DNA from: an uncultured Anaerolineae bacterium
GTDB lineage: Bacteria > Chloroflexota > Anaerolineae > Promineifilales > Promineifilaceae
DNA: 64,000 nucleotides
Direction of reading: 5' to 3'
Assembly: GCA_905479495.1 (NCBI GenBank)
Contig: CAJQMR010000006.1
Coordinates: forward strand, 62,001-126,000
Shown: piece after piece, positions 9,099 to 18,800 of the stretch
Layout: each line of letters opens with the position of its first letter
Position numbering within the stretch: position 1 is the stretch's first letter
The notes under the pieces: generated by a model
Seen by the model: only the letters and a program-made list of their open reading frames with translations
What the model was told of the DNA's origin: nothing
Database searches by the model: none
Made by a program: the position numbers and the translations under genes

Positions 9099-10307
9099 AT
9101 CATCCAACGCGGCAATGCCGGGCAATGTTTTGCCTTCTAGCAGCTCCAGGCTGGCCCCGCCGCCGGTGCTGATGTGGCTCATCTTTTCGGCCAGACCGGC
9201 TTTGGTCACCGCTGCGGCCGAATCCCCACCGCCAATGATGACTTCTGTTCCCGCTTCAACTTGTTCGGCTAACAACTGCGCCAGCTGATTGGTGGCTTTG
9301 GCAAAGCGCGGGAATTCAAAGACGCCCATTGGCCCATTCCAAACCACCATTTTGGCACCATTCAGCGCCTGCTTAAACGTCTCCAGTGATTTGGGACCGA
9401 TGTCCAGGGCCATTTTATCCGACGGGATGCTGTCGGCAGCGACGGTGTTTGCTGCGGCCTCGGCCTCAAATTTGCCGGCAACCACAAAATCAACGGGCAG
9501 CACGAGGCGATTGCCAGCCATGCCCAACAGACGCTTGGCTTCGGGCAGGGCGTCGGCTTCCACGAGGGAGGTGCCGGTTTCGTGTCCTTGGGCTTTGATG
9601 AAGGTGTTGGCCATACCCCCGCCAATCAAGATTTTGTCGGCGGTGTTGAGCAGGTTTTCGATGAGCTTGATCTTGTCGGAGATTTTGGCTCCGCCCATGA
9701 TGGCGACGTAGGGATGGGGTGGATTAGAAACGGCCGTTCCCAACGCACTCAACTCCTTCTCCATCAAAAAGCCAGCGACGGCTGATCCGCCCTTGGCCCG
9801 AATGGCTTGGGCGACGCCTTCTGTGCTGGCATGGGCCCGATGGGCTGAGCCAAAGGCATCATCTACGTACAAATCGGCCAGAGCCGCTAACTGCTGGGAA
9901 AGTTCGGCATCGTTTTTCTTCTCGCCGGGGTGGAAGCGGGTGTTTTCTAGCACCAGCACATTACCAGGTTGCAGCTTGGCAGCGGCGGCGGTGACGTTTG
10001 GTCCGACCACATCATCGGCCGTTTGCACCGGGCGGCCCAGCAGCTCGCTCAACCGGGCAGCGACGGGAGCCATGCTGTACTGGGTGTCGGCGGCGGTAGA
10101 CGGCCGTCCCAAATGGGAGCACAAAATAAGCGCTGCGCCGTTGTCTAGCAAATAGTTCAGCGTAGGCAGCGCCGCCCGGATGCGGGTGTCATCGGTTACC
10201 TGAATATCATCTTTGGGGTCTTTGCTGCTCAACGGCACGTTAAAATCGACGCGAACCAGCACTTTTTTACCTTTTACATCAATATCTCGAACGGTTTTTT
10301 TATTCAT
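9093..10307 (-). CDS. pgk: Phosphoglycerate kinase
   Basis: A 404-aa cytoplasmic enzyme of glycolysis and gluconeogenesis that interconverts 1,3-bisphosphoglycerate and 3-phosphoglycerate with ADP/ATP. The family length is typical. The N-terminal substrate motif RVDFNVPL, the SHLGRP segment, the [12 protein letters not shown] region, the PMGVFE motif and the C-terminal nucleotide loop GGGDSAAAV are all visible. The ATG at 10307 has AAGGAG 8 bases upstream. It is monocistronic here or leads no visible operon. Its product 3-phosphoglycerate is the entry to serine synthesis, which fits the aminotransferase and SerA-like gene nearby, although they are not co-transcribed with it. Confidence 0.97.
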   Translation of the reverse strand: MNKKTVRDIDVKGKKVLVRVDFNVPLSSKDPKDDIQVTDDTRIRAALPTLNYLLDNGAALILCSHLGRPSTAADTQYSMAPVAARLSELLGRPVQTADDVVGPNVTAAAAKLQPGNVLVLENTRFHPGEKKNDAELSQQLAALADLYVDDAFGSAHRAHASTEGVAQAIRAKGGSAVAGFLMEKELSALGTAVSNPPHPYVAIMGGAKISDKIKLIENLLNTADKILIGGGMANTFIKAQGHETGTSLVEADALPEAKRLLGMAGNRLVLPVDFVVAGKFEAEAAANTVAADSIPSDKMALDIGPKSLETFKQALNGAKMVVWNGPMGVFEFPRFAKATNQLAQLLAEQVEAGTEVIIGGGDSAAAVTKAGLAEKMSHISTGGGASLELLEGKTLPGIAALDDK

Positions 10308-10324
10308 TTTTACTCCTTCGATAA

Positions 10325-10390
10325 TAATCCACAGATTACGCAGATTTCGCAGCTTTTTTAATCTGTGTAATCTGCGAAATCTGCGGTTTG
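10325..10390. repeat. Imperfect inverted repeat, CACAGATTACGCAGATT family
   Basis: The phrase CACAGATTACGCAGATTTCG and its near complement flank a CTTTTTT loop upstream of pgk. The same family is found inside the gene at 30671-32653, where it encodes the signal peptide. Confidence 0.75.
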
Positions 10391-10393
10391 TTT

Positions 10394-11239
10394 TTACTCA
10401 TAAACAATTTGGGTGCTTTGTAAATCAGCGTACCGTTCATCATTTTTTTGGATGTCCAGCACTTTTTTGATTTGCTTCATGCGCGGCACCATTTTGGAGA
10501 GTGGGGTTTGGTGATTTTTGGCCACGGCCGCTTGGGTGAGATTGCGCAGCTCCAGCTCGCTCATAATAAATTCTACGGCCGCAGCCCAGGCAGCCGGTTT
10601 GTCCAGCTTGGGCTGGTTAGTGGCTTTGAAATCGCGCCAAAGGGAACGGCCGTTCAGCAACGCCATCGCCCCATAAGACCGTTCCTGCATGCCGGGAATG
10701 AGCAATTCTTCTACCGGATCGGCCAGTGCTTCAGGGCGCAGCTTCATTTTAAGAAGACCCCCATACAGGGCAAACGGCAAAATCCACGATTCACCCGGCA
10801 TTTTGCCCTCGTCGCTGAGCGATTGTCCGGTGGCGATGAGGCCGCGCGCCCGCCCGCCGGTTAGCGGCAGGTCGATGGTGGAGGGATTTACGCTGTCGAT
10901 GCGCCATGTGTCGCCTACCTGGGTGAGCGTGACCGTGACCAAATCGTTAGCGGTGTAGCTGTTTTCCTCAGAACCTGGTTCAGGCCAGGCGTACTCGATG
11001 TGGATGAAACGGCCGTTTTCCGTTTCCACCGCCCGCGTTATTCCCAACTGCTCCCGACCCAGCACCGTCTTCAGCAAAATGTCATAGACATAGACATCGA
11101 ACAGGTCCAACATAGCCGCTGCCTGGCCGTCTGCGGTGAGCAGGCTGCGCATCGTGGCCGGGTTTTCCGCCAGCGTCGCCTGAATCAACTTTTCTACGAC
11201 AGGCCACACCTCATCCCAAATGGTTTTTTCATCAATCAT
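10394..11239 (-). CDS. Hypothetical protein, 281 aa
   Basis: I do not recognise this protein. The N-terminal 120 residues resemble a small SnoaL/NTF2-like cone in pattern: helices ([15 protein letters not shown]), then beta strands ending [21 protein letters not shown] linker with Gly/Arg-rich text follows, and then a helical C-terminal part (about 175-281) containing a helix-turn-helix-like stretch ([20 protein letters not shown]). There is no signal peptide or Cys. The start at 11239 has GGAG 8 bases upstream. It is divergent from no gene and sits between pgk and the metallo-hydrolase on the same strand. Confidence 0.75.
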   Translation of the reverse strand: MIDEKTIWDEVWPVVEKLIQATLAENPATMRSLLTADGQAAAMLDLFDVYVYDILLKTVLGREQLGITRAVETENGRFIHIEYAWPEPGSEENSYTANDLVTVTLTQVGDTWRIDSVNPSTIDLPLTGGRARGLIATGQSLSDEGKMPGESWILPFALYGGLLKMKLRPEALADPVEELLIPGMQERSYGAMALLNGRSLWRDFKATNQPKLDKPAAWAAAVEFIMSELELRNLTQAAVAKNHQTPLSKMVPRMKQIKKVLDIQKNDERYADLQSTQIVYE

Positions 11240-11345
11240 AATTTACTCCAAGCGCAATTATACTTAGGCGGGGCTAGATTTTCATACCAAAAGCGGCAAA
11301 CGTGAACAATGACGCTGTGTTTCGTGACAAGAATCAAAAAGCAAT

Positions 11346-11416
11346 GGGACGCTGATTACCCTGATAACCCTGATCAAGAAAAATCCAATCAGGTAAATCA
11401 GGGTAATCAGCGTTCT
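11346..11416. repeat. Imperfect inverted repeat, ACGCTGATTACCCTGAT family
   Basis: GACGCTGATTACCCTGAT is followed by its near complement, with an A-rich loop. Copies of the family occur at 27956-28036 and 40775-40852. It fills most of the spacer 11240-11422. Confidence 0.78.
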
Positions 11417-11422
11417 ATTCAT

Positions 11423-12343
11423 TTATAAAGTGAACATGTCTCCGGTTTGGGCAATGTGGAACCCAGCCCGACGCACGGCCGTTTCCGCCGCGCTGCCCTC
11501 ATCTAACACCAAATTGGTATGATTCAGGTGAGTCAAAACCAGCCTGTCAGCCAGGTGGGTAAATCGGGTCAAGGTGTCTGTGACCAGCGGATGAGCCACT
11601 GGGGCGCGGCCGCCCAGCTCATCGCGGCTGTAAAAGCTGGCATCAACCAGGGCTACATCCACATCGCTCAAAGTTTCTTCTGCTCCAGGCCACTGGTCCC
11701 AGTCGTCAATGTCTGGCAGGTAGAGCAGTGATTTTTGCGGCCCTTGAATGCGAAAGGCCACTGTGCCAACGCCCCATTCATCACGATGCGGTACGGGAAC
11801 GGCCGTAATCATCAACCCATCCCCCAAATCCACCGTTATGTCACCCGGCATTGGCCGAAAATCCAGCTCCGCCACCAGCGGCGACCACAGCGTGGTACCC
11901 CGCAGTAAATCGCACAGCGCAGGCGTGGCGTACACCGGCAGATCGTTAACAAACATCGCCTCTTTGCTCAACTGCGGCAGCCCACCGATGTGGCCCATGT
12001 GGGCGTGCGTCAAAAAAATGCCATCCGGCTGGCGCAGTCGGTTCGCCCGCTGCGGATGCGGCCCCAACACCGCCGCCAGCAAATTCAGCTGAAACTTAAT
12101 ATCCGGCGTCGCATCGATCAAATAAACCCTTGCCTCTTCTCTGCGCCCCTCCGCGCCTTCTCCGCGCAACTCTGCGTTCCTTCTTGAATCCACAATCCCC
12201 AAACAGGCCGCATGCTGCACCCGCGATGGATCCGCAAAAGCGGCCGTACAACGCGCACAGGTACAGCCCGCATGAGGCAGCCCCGCATCTTGCATAGTGC
12301 CGAGGATTACGGCCGTTACCGAATTTTCTGAAAAAGTTAACAT
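11423..12343 (-). CDS. PqqB-like MBL-fold metallo-hydrolase with a repeat-derived insertion
   Basis: A 306-aa metallo-beta-lactamase-fold protein most like PqqB-type hydrolases: N-terminal VILGTMQDAGLPHAGC with a CTCARC cysteine pair, the metal motif THAHMGHIGGL, later VPHRDEW and a C-terminal LTHLNHTN. No other pqq gene is in the window, so a role in PQQ synthesis is not supported and the substrate is unknown. Residues about 51-70 (DSRRNAELRGEGAEGRREEA) come from an intergenic-type CTGCGCCCCTCCGCG repeat inserted in frame (12125-12185), just before the RVYLIDATPD strand. The start at 12343 lies at the edge of another repeat and has no clear ribosome site. Confidence 0.85.
   Translation of the reverse strand: MLTFSENSVTAVILGTMQDAGLPHAGCTCARCTAAFADPSRVQHAACLGIVDSRRNAELRGEGAEGRREEARVYLIDATPDIKFQLNLLAAVLGPHPQRANRLRQPDGIFLTHAHMGHIGGLPQLSKEAMFVNDLPVYATPALCDLLRGTTLWSPLVAELDFRPMPGDITVDLGDGLMITAVPVPHRDEWGVGTVAFRIQGPQKSLLYLPDIDDWDQWPGAEETLSDVDVALVDASFYSRDELGGRAPVAHPLVTDTLTRFTHLADRLVLTHLNHTNLVLDEGSAAETAVRRAGFHIAQTGDMFTL
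12125..12185. repeat. CGCAGAG-family repeat inside a coding region
   Basis: The segment reads as a chain of CTCTGCGCC / CCGCGCCTTCTCCGCG / CTCTGCGTTCC phrases, identical in style to the spacer repeats at 15721-15822 and 61101-61176, but lies within the metallo-hydrolase gene and keeps its frame. Confidence 0.75.
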
Positions 12344-12345
12344 AA

Positions 12346-12423
12346 TGAATGGTTAATGATTAACGGTAAATGGTTAATTGTTAAAGTTTACCATTTACCA
12401 TTAACCATTTACAATTTACCATT
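12346..12423. repeat. AT-rich inverted repeat (GGTAAATGGTTAAT family)
   Basis: AATGGTTAATGATTAACGG-type phrases and their complement make an imperfect hairpin filling the spacer between two divergent genes. A half copy is found at 53200-53238. Promoters of both flanking genes must overlap or lie within it. Confidence 0.75.
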
Positions 12424-12451
12424 CGCAAAACCAGACTGGAGATGAATCCCG

Positions 12452-13630
12452 ATGAAACCTCTCTCAACCAAACTCAGCAGCATCCCCGCCTCGATGACCC
12501 TGGCGGTGAATGACAAGGCCAAAGCGATGCAACGCGCCGGGCAGGATGTGATTGCTCTGGCCGGTGGCGATCCTGATTTTGACACCCCAGCGCATATTGT
12601 GGAAGCGGCCGTTTCTGCCCTGCACAACGGCTATACTCACTACCCCGCGCCGATGATTGGCCTGCCGCAAACGTTGGACGCCATCGCCAACAAAATGCGC
12701 CGCGACAACCAGATTCCCATCGACGATCCGCGCCACCAGATCATCGTGACGCCGGGTGGCAAGTGGGCACTTTACCTGGCCCTGGCCGCCATTACCAATC
12801 CGGGGGATGAGATTTTGGTGCTGGAGCCGTATTGGGTCTCTTATCCGCCAATGGTGACGTTGACGGGTGGCACGCCGGTGTTTGTCAGCCTGCCCAGCGA
12901 GGACAACTTCCGCATCACCGCCGACCGGCTGCGGGCCAAACTGACACCGCGCACCAAGGCGATCATGGTCAACAATCCGTGCAACCCCACCGGGCGCGTC
13001 CTCACGATTGAAGAGCGGGATGCCATCGCTGAAGTAGCCCAGGAAGCGGACCTGTATGTGATTGCTGATGAGATTTATGAGAAGTTGGTGTTTGACGGCC
13101 GTTCCCATCTATCCATCGCTGCCGCCCCCAGCATGGCCGAACGCACCCTCACCGTGAATGGCCTCACCAAATCATACGCCATGACCGGCTGGCGGCTGGG
13201 CTGGCTGATAGGGCCGCCAGACATCATCCGGCTGGCCACAAAGCAGAACGGCCAATCAGTCTCCTGTGCCGCCACGTTTACCCAGCACGCCTGCGTCGCC
13301 GCGCTGAATGGCCCGCAAGAGAACATCGCCACGATGCGTGACGCTTACCAACAGCGGCGGGACTTCATGGTGGCGGCGCTAAACGCGATTGACGGCGTGG
13401 AGTGTCGCTCAATTGAAGGGGCGTTTTACCTCTTCCCCCGCTTCCCCAACAGCCAGAAGAACAGCCTAGAACTGGCCGACGCATTGCTGGAAAAAGCCCA
13501 AATTGCCGCCACGCCGGGCATCGCCTTTGGCCAAAGCGGCGAAGGCCACCTGCGCTTCGCCATCTCCACCGCCCAGGCCGATTTGGAACGCGCGGCCGAG
13601 CGGCTGGCCAGAGTTGCGCCGTTTTTGTAA
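12452..13630 (+). CDS. PLP-dependent class I/II aminotransferase (aspartate aminotransferase-like)
   Basis: A 392-aa cytoplasmic aminotransferase of fold type I. The NNPCNPTGR motif that contacts PLP, YVIADEIYEKL, and the PLP lysine Lys240 within LTKSYAMTGWRLG are all present, with the C-terminal LRFAIS arginine motif. The ATG at 12452 follows GGAGATGA. The family includes aspartate, alanine and aromatic aminotransferases, and substrate cannot be set from sequence alone. The adjacent convergent SerA-like fusion gene and the pgk gene nearby make an amino-acid role around 3-phosphohydroxypyruvate or serine conceivable, but this is inference. Confidence 0.93.
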   Translation: MKPLSTKLSSIPASMTLAVNDKAKAMQRAGQDVIALAGGDPDFDTPAHIVEAAVSALHNGYTHYPAPMIGLPQTLDAIANKMRRDNQIPIDDPRHQIIVTPGGKWALYLALAAITNPGDEILVLEPYWVSYPPMVTLTGGTPVFVSLPSEDNFRITADRLRAKLTPRTKAIMVNNPCNPTGRVLTIEERDAIAEVAQEADLYVIADEIYEKLVFDGRSHLSIAAAPSMAERTLTVNGLTKSYAMTGWRLGWLIGPPDIIRLATKQNGQSVSCAATFTQHACVAALNGPQENIATMRDAYQQRRDFMVAALNAIDGVECRSIEGAFYLFPRFPNSQKNSLELADALLEKAQIAATPGIAFGQSGEGHLRFAISTAQADLERAAERLARVAPFL

Positions 13631-13665
13631 TCGGTAATCTGTAAACGGTAAACGGTGATTGGAAA
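13628..13665. repeat. Half copy of GGTAATCGGTAAACGG repeat
   Basis: Tandem phrases of the type AATCGGTAATCTGTAAACGG begin at the aminotransferase stop codon. Full inverted copies lie at 27368-27445 and, in frame, at 17650-17738. Confidence 0.6.
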
Positions 13666-13682
13666 GCGGCAGAAGCGTAAAA

Positions 13683-13787
13683 TGTCATTCTGACCGAAGG
13701 GAAGAATCCCTTCGAAGGTGGTTGCGTATAACCCTGACTCTTGACAGGCGGTGGTCGTAGGGATGCTTCGTTGCACTCAGCATGACT
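13683..13787. repeat. MITE-like spacer element with TGTCAT-type ends
   Basis: The segment starts TGTCATTCTGA and ends TCAGCATGACT, with the internal phrase GAAGAATCCCTTCGAAGG forming a hairpin. It lies between two convergent genes and matches the ends of the elements at 2493 and 52844. Confidence 0.55.
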
Positions 13788-13820
13788 AGGTATGGGTATC
13801 TCGCTCCTGCGGGCTTTCAA

Positions 13821-15587
13821 TTATTCATCCAGCAGGTAGACTGGCTCACCGTAGAAACGGATGCCGCCTTTGCCTTGTTTTTCTACCAACAGTTCGTGCA
13901 GCCAGCGGTTTTTCTCGCGCAAAGACAAATCGGACTTTAGCACGGAGAGATCGGCATTCAGGCGCAAAATCCGGCCGGGGATGATAAAGCGCGTGATACC
14001 GGCCGGGAATAAACGGCCGCTTGACAACGTCGCCTGCATGACCTGGTTCACTGTGTATTCGGGGAAGATCACCACGGCGGACAGGTCTTCATATTCGTTT
14101 TTCAGGCTGAGGATGTTGCTGTTGAGCGTACGGTCCACGTGCCCCGCCTCGATGTACGCTTCAGTGAACTGGTTGAGTGCCTCCAGCCGGTTGACGCCCT
14201 GCGCCGGATAAATGAGATAGACGCGATTGTCGATGGTTTGCACATAGCACAGGCCGCCATACTCAAACATCTCGTCCGGGGCACGTTCTATGTTGGTTTC
14301 GTCCATCGTGATGTTGGGCAGGCTGCGCAGCAGGCCCAGCAAGCCATCGACCTGAACCTGGCAGATGACATGATACCAGGTGTGCAGCCCCAGTCCGTCC
14401 TCGGTGGAGATGACCTGGACGATGCCGTGTTTGTAGCCGAGCTGCTTCAGGGCTGTGGTTCGTGTAGCGCCATCCAAGACAATGTAACGGCCGTCTTCAC
14501 TCTCAACTACCACTGGCGGATTCCCCAATGTGCCATCCTGCTCCAGCCGACCCGCCAGCCGATCCACCCGCTTTTGGTCAAAATGTTCGTGCGGCACCAC
14601 CTTATCCATCGGCACCACCCGCAGCGGCAGCACCGTGCTGACCTCCACTTCCTGGAAAAACTCAATAATTTGCTCCGCCAGGGTGATGGACGCGGCCAGA
14701 AGGGCATCATCGGTGCTGGCGGCAATGCGTGGCGTGGCAATCACCTGGGGATGTTCGATCAGCGCCCGATTGGGCAGAGGAGCGGTTTGGAACACATCCA
14801 GCGCCGCCCCGGCAATACCGCCTTCCTCTAAAGTTGTCAGCAGCGCCGCTTCGTCAATGAGTCCGCCGCGCGCCGTGTTGATGAGGTAAGCCGTTTTTTT
14901 CATCCGCGCCAGCTGCTCTGCGCCAATGATGTGGCGCGTCTCCGGTTTCAACGGGACGTGCAGCGTGATGAAGTCCGCTTTGGCCAGCATTTCATTTAAA
15001 TCGACCCGCTTAACGTTGTCTTGTAAGCGCAGTTCTGGCGTGACCGATGGCTCGTTGACCAGTAGCTTCATGCCAAACGCCTCGGCGCGAATGGCCACCT
15101 CACGACCAATACGGCCGAATCCCACAATGCCCAACGTTTTGCCCGATAAACCCGTACCAATCAACTGTTGGCTATCCCATTGCCCGGCCATCATGCTGGT
15201 GTAGGCGCGGGGCAGGCGGCGGGCCAGCGACAGTAGTAGCCCCATCGTGTGTTCGGCCACAGCCAGCGTGTTGGCATCGGGGCAGTTGAGCACGGCCACC
15301 TCTTTTTCCTGGGCATAAGGCACGTCAATGTTTTCAAAGCCAGACCCGGCCCGGCCAATGAGCCGTAGATTCAGAGCATGGTCAATCAAATCGGCCGTGA
15401 CGGGAGTGTGATTTTCCACCACAATGCCGTCATACTCATGCACAATTGCCAGCAGTTCGTCGTGGCTCAGGTTGGTTTTCACGGCCACGTCCATCTGTTC
15501 TTGCAGCATGTGGAGGCCAACTTCGTGAATGGGATCGCAAATTAAGATGTGGGGACGACGGCCGTCTTGCCGGTTCATGACTGCCAT
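13821..15587 (-). CDS. Fusion: D-2-hydroxyacid dehydrogenase (SerA-like, catalytic residues lost) plus ParB/SbnI/SerK-like domain
   Basis: A 588-aa protein. The ATG at 15587 was chosen for its GGAGGAAA site; an upstream ATG at 15698 would add 37 residues. The N-terminal 305 residues match D-3-phosphoglycerate dehydrogenase: Rossmann motif GIVGFGRIGRE and the substrate arginine in NTARGG. The catalytic Glu is replaced by Gln267 (LDVFQTAP) and the catalytic His by Arg287 (ATPRIAAST), so dehydrogenase activity is doubtful. Residues about 320-588 resemble free-serine kinases SbnI and SerK of the ParB/Srx fold: PHEHFDQKR with the probable catalytic Glu334, DGATRTTALKQLG, and the C-terminal FPAGITRFIIPGRI segment. 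It may make O-phosphoserine, with the SerA part as a ligand-sensing or structural domain. Confidence 0.85.
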   Translation of the reverse strand: MAVMNRQDGRRPHILICDPIHEVGLHMLQEQMDVAVKTNLSHDELLAIVHEYDGIVVENHTPVTADLIDHALNLRLIGRAGSGFENIDVPYAQEKEVAVLNCPDANTLAVAEHTMGLLLSLARRLPRAYTSMMAGQWDSQQLIGTGLSGKTLGIVGFGRIGREVAIRAEAFGMKLLVNEPSVTPELRLQDNVKRVDLNEMLAKADFITLHVPLKPETRHIIGAEQLARMKKTAYLINTARGGLIDEAALLTTLEEGGIAGAALDVFQTAPLPNRALIEHPQVIATPRIAASTDDALLAASITLAEQIIEFFQEVEVSTVLPLRVVPMDKVVPHEHFDQKRVDRLAGRLEQDGTLGNPPVVVESEDGRYIVLDGATRTTALKQLGYKHGIVQVISTEDGLGLHTWYHVICQVQVDGLLGLLRSLPNITMDETNIERAPDEMFEYGGLCYVQTIDNRVYLIYPAQGVNRLEALNQFTEAYIEAGHVDRTLNSNILSLKNEYEDLSAVVIFPEYTVNQVMQATLSSGRLFPAGITRFIIPGRILRLNADLSVLKSDLSLREKNRWLHELLVEKQGKGGIRFYGEPVYLLDE

Positions 15588-15720
15588 AGTGGGTTTCCTC
15601 CAAAATATGGATGATGGAATGAGTGGCAAAAGTATAACAAGATTCGGATCATTCGGCAGAAACGAAGCCTCTTTTTGAACCTTTGCTGGGTTCTGCATTA
15701 CACTTGGGCAGATTTTTAAA

Positions 15721-15822
15721 AACGTTACACAGCGTTACGCAGAGGAGACGCGGAGATTCACAGAGAAAAACACGCTCTGTGTAACTCAGTTTAGCTCTGC
15801 GAAACTCTGTGTTCCTTCTTCT
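15721..15822. repeat. Imperfect inverted repeat, CGCAGAG/CACAGAG family
   Basis: Phrases like TTACGCAGAGGAGACGCGGAG and CACAGAG are followed by their complement (CTCTGTGTAACTC, CTCTGCGAAACTCTG). The element ends about 10 bases before the ATG of the next gene, so it occupies the place of its promoter. Other copies: 37303-37418, 61101-61176, 62183-62238, a half copy at 43685-43715. Confidence 0.78.
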
Positions 15823-15828
15823 GGAATT

Positions 15829-18800
15829 ATGTCAACTTTCCGCCAACGCGTCACCAACTGGTGGCCATTTCTATTGCTAACCGCGTGGGGTTTCCCGCTT
15901 ATTACGCCGCTCTTAAGCTGGACGGCCGTTCCCTGTACCCATGATGGCCATCTGCATTACCATCGCGTGGCCGCCATGCGCTACGCCTGGGAAAACGGAC
16001 TCTTTTTCACGCGCTGGCTGCCTGATCTCGCCTTTGGCTACGGCTATCCGTTTTTTGTTTATCGCGAGCCGCTGCCGTTGTATGCCGTCCTGGGACCCCA
16101 TTTGCTGGGGCTACCTTTGCCTGCGGCGACCAACCTGTTTTACATCATCACGATTTTGGCCTGCGGCTGGTTCATGTTTTTGTGGGTGCGCGACGTGCTG
16201 GGCAGCTGGGCCGGGCTGGTGGCGGGTGTAGCTTACATGGCTGCCCCCTACGTGCTGGTCGATGCCCTGATTCGGGGGAATTCGCCAGAATCGGCGGCGC
16301 TGCCATTGTTTCCGCTGCTGCTGTGGGCGGGGCGGCGCTGGTTGTTGGAAGGAAAGGCGCGGTGGTTTGGAACGGCCGTTTTCGGTCTTATCCTCCTCGC
16401 TTTTAGCCACAACATCTCCATGCTCATCTTCACTGCCACGCTGGGCGTTTATTTGTTGGCACTGGCTTGGTTGCACCATCTGAACTGGCGGATATGGCTG
16501 GCACGATTGGTTTTGCTCTTTGGCCTCAGTTTAGGCACGACGATTTTCTACACGGGCGGGGCATTGCTGGAACTAAACAGCGTCACTCTGGAACAATCGA
16601 CCACCACGCGCAACAACGATTTCCGCTTTAACTTCACCAGTCCCGCCGAAATTTTGGCCCCTGTGCCGCCCGAAGACCCCTTGCTGCTCAATCCCCCGCT
16701 GCCGTTCCGGTTGGGCTGGGTGCCGCTGGGATTGGCGGTTTTGGGTGTGGTAATCGCAAGCTTTACAGCTTTTAGAAAAAAGGAGATTGGAGATCGGAGA
16801 TCGGAGATTACGAGTCGCGCCCAATCTCCAATCTCTAATCTCCAATCTCCCAAAGTAGTGCGCTGGCATGTTACGCTGATGGTATTCGCCACGGCCGTTT
16901 TTCTCTTCATGTCTTTGCCCGCATCCCGCTTTATTTGGGAGGGGCTGCCGTTGATTGATTTTGTGCAATTTCCCTGGCGTTTTGTGGGGCGGGCGGCGCT
17001 GCCAGTGGCGTTTTTGGCTGGGGTGCCATTTGCACTTTTTCAACGCAAAGGCGCAAAGATGCAAAAGGGGCAAAGATGGGGAATTGGTCTCATTGGGCTG
17101 GCTGTGGGGGTGTTGGTGTTGGAGGCGATTCCGACGGTTTATCCAAATATTTGTGGTGAGGAGGCGTTTCCTACTATCAACAAAGTGCATAGTTACGAAC
17201 GCAACACTGGCCTGGTGGGTGTCGATCCCGAAGGTAGCTATTTTCCGCGCACGGTGGAGGAACGGCCGTCTGGCTCCCCCCTCGAAGCCGATTATCTGGC
17301 TAACGAAACACCCCAGCGGTTGGATACGGCCGTTTTCCCTCCAGGCACCACGGTTGAATCCATCGCATACGACAATCTGCGCGTAACCGCTCAAATCAAC
17401 AGCCCTGAACCGTTCACGGCGCGTTATCTTTCGTTTGATTTTCCTGGCTGGGTGGCGCTGGTGGATGGAACGGCCGTTCCCATCTCCCCAGAAGACCCCA
17501 GCGGCCTCATTACCTTTCCCGTCCCGGCAGGCAGCCACACCATTTCGGTCCAATGGCAATCCACCCCAACGCGCACCATTCTGCTTGGCTTAAGTTTGAT
17601 TTCGTTGGCTGAGGTGTTTGTGGTGGGATTGGTTCTGGCAAAAAGCGGGTCATCGGTTATCGGTAAACGGTTATCGGTGACCGACCACCGACCACGGATT
17701 ACCGATTACCGACTACTGCTCACCGTCGCTCTGCTGCTCATCGCAGGCAAACTCATTCTCGACCGCGTAGAGTCCCCGCTGCGGCGCGTGGCCGGACCGG
17801 ATGTGGTGAACACGGCCGTTCTGCAAGCCGCTGAGTTGCGTTTAGAAGGCTACAATCTGAGCCGAACGGCAGTTCCCTCCGGGGGGCTTTTTGACATTGA
17901 TCTGGCCTGGACGGCCACCGATCCGCCACAGGCGCAATACCAATCCAACATCTGGCTGGAAGGGCCAGATGGCCTCACCTGGAGCGACCTGGATACACAC
18001 CGGCCCCGTCTTTACGAAGATATGCCCGACACGCGATTCTGGCAGCCGGGGCAGTGGGCCTGGGACAGCCGTGAGGTGGCCGCCCTGCGCGGCACGCCGC
18101 CGGGTCAGTATGACATCGTCCTGACGCTGTTTGATTTGGCCACTTTGCAGCCCGTGACTTTGTTAGATGAAAATGGGGCGGTGCTGGGGCCAACGGCCGT
18201 TCTGGGCCAGATCAGTATCACCCAACCTGAGACAAGCAGAACGGTGTCTGAAAATTTTAGTCTCATTGCAGGCATGCCGTTGCTGGAATACCGGCAGGAT
18301 CGGGCAGCCGCTGTGCCAGGAGATGTGGTGCTGCTGACCTTTTTCTGGGAACGGCCGTCTGTTTTGCCCACTTCAGAAACGTTTCGTTTACAGTTGCTTA
18401 ATGAAGATGATGAAGCGGCATTTGTTTGGGAACGGCCGTTTAGCTTGCCCAGCTATCCGCCTGCTAATTGGCCACCACAGACCACCATTCGCGGCCAGCA
18501 TCTGCTGCGCCTGCCTGCCGGGCTGGATTCCGGCAGCTATCGTTTTGTGGCAGATGAGCTGGTTTTGGGGGAAATTGACATAACGGCTCCTGAAAGGATG
18601 TTTGAGGCCGTGGAGATGGATACGGCCGTATCCACCACCTTCTCCCAAGACAACCAGCCCCTCATCACCCTGGTTGGCCTCACCCAATCTCCAGTCTCCA
18701 ATCTCCAATCTCCCCTCACCCTCCTCTGGCGCGCCGAAGCCGAAATGCCCACCAGCTACCGCGTCTTCATCCACCTGGTCGATGCCAATGGCCAAATCCT

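Noticed and set aside
11423..12343. PQQ biosynthesis locus
   Set aside because: The metallo-hydrolase resembles PqqB, but no pqqA, C, D or E gene is present around it.
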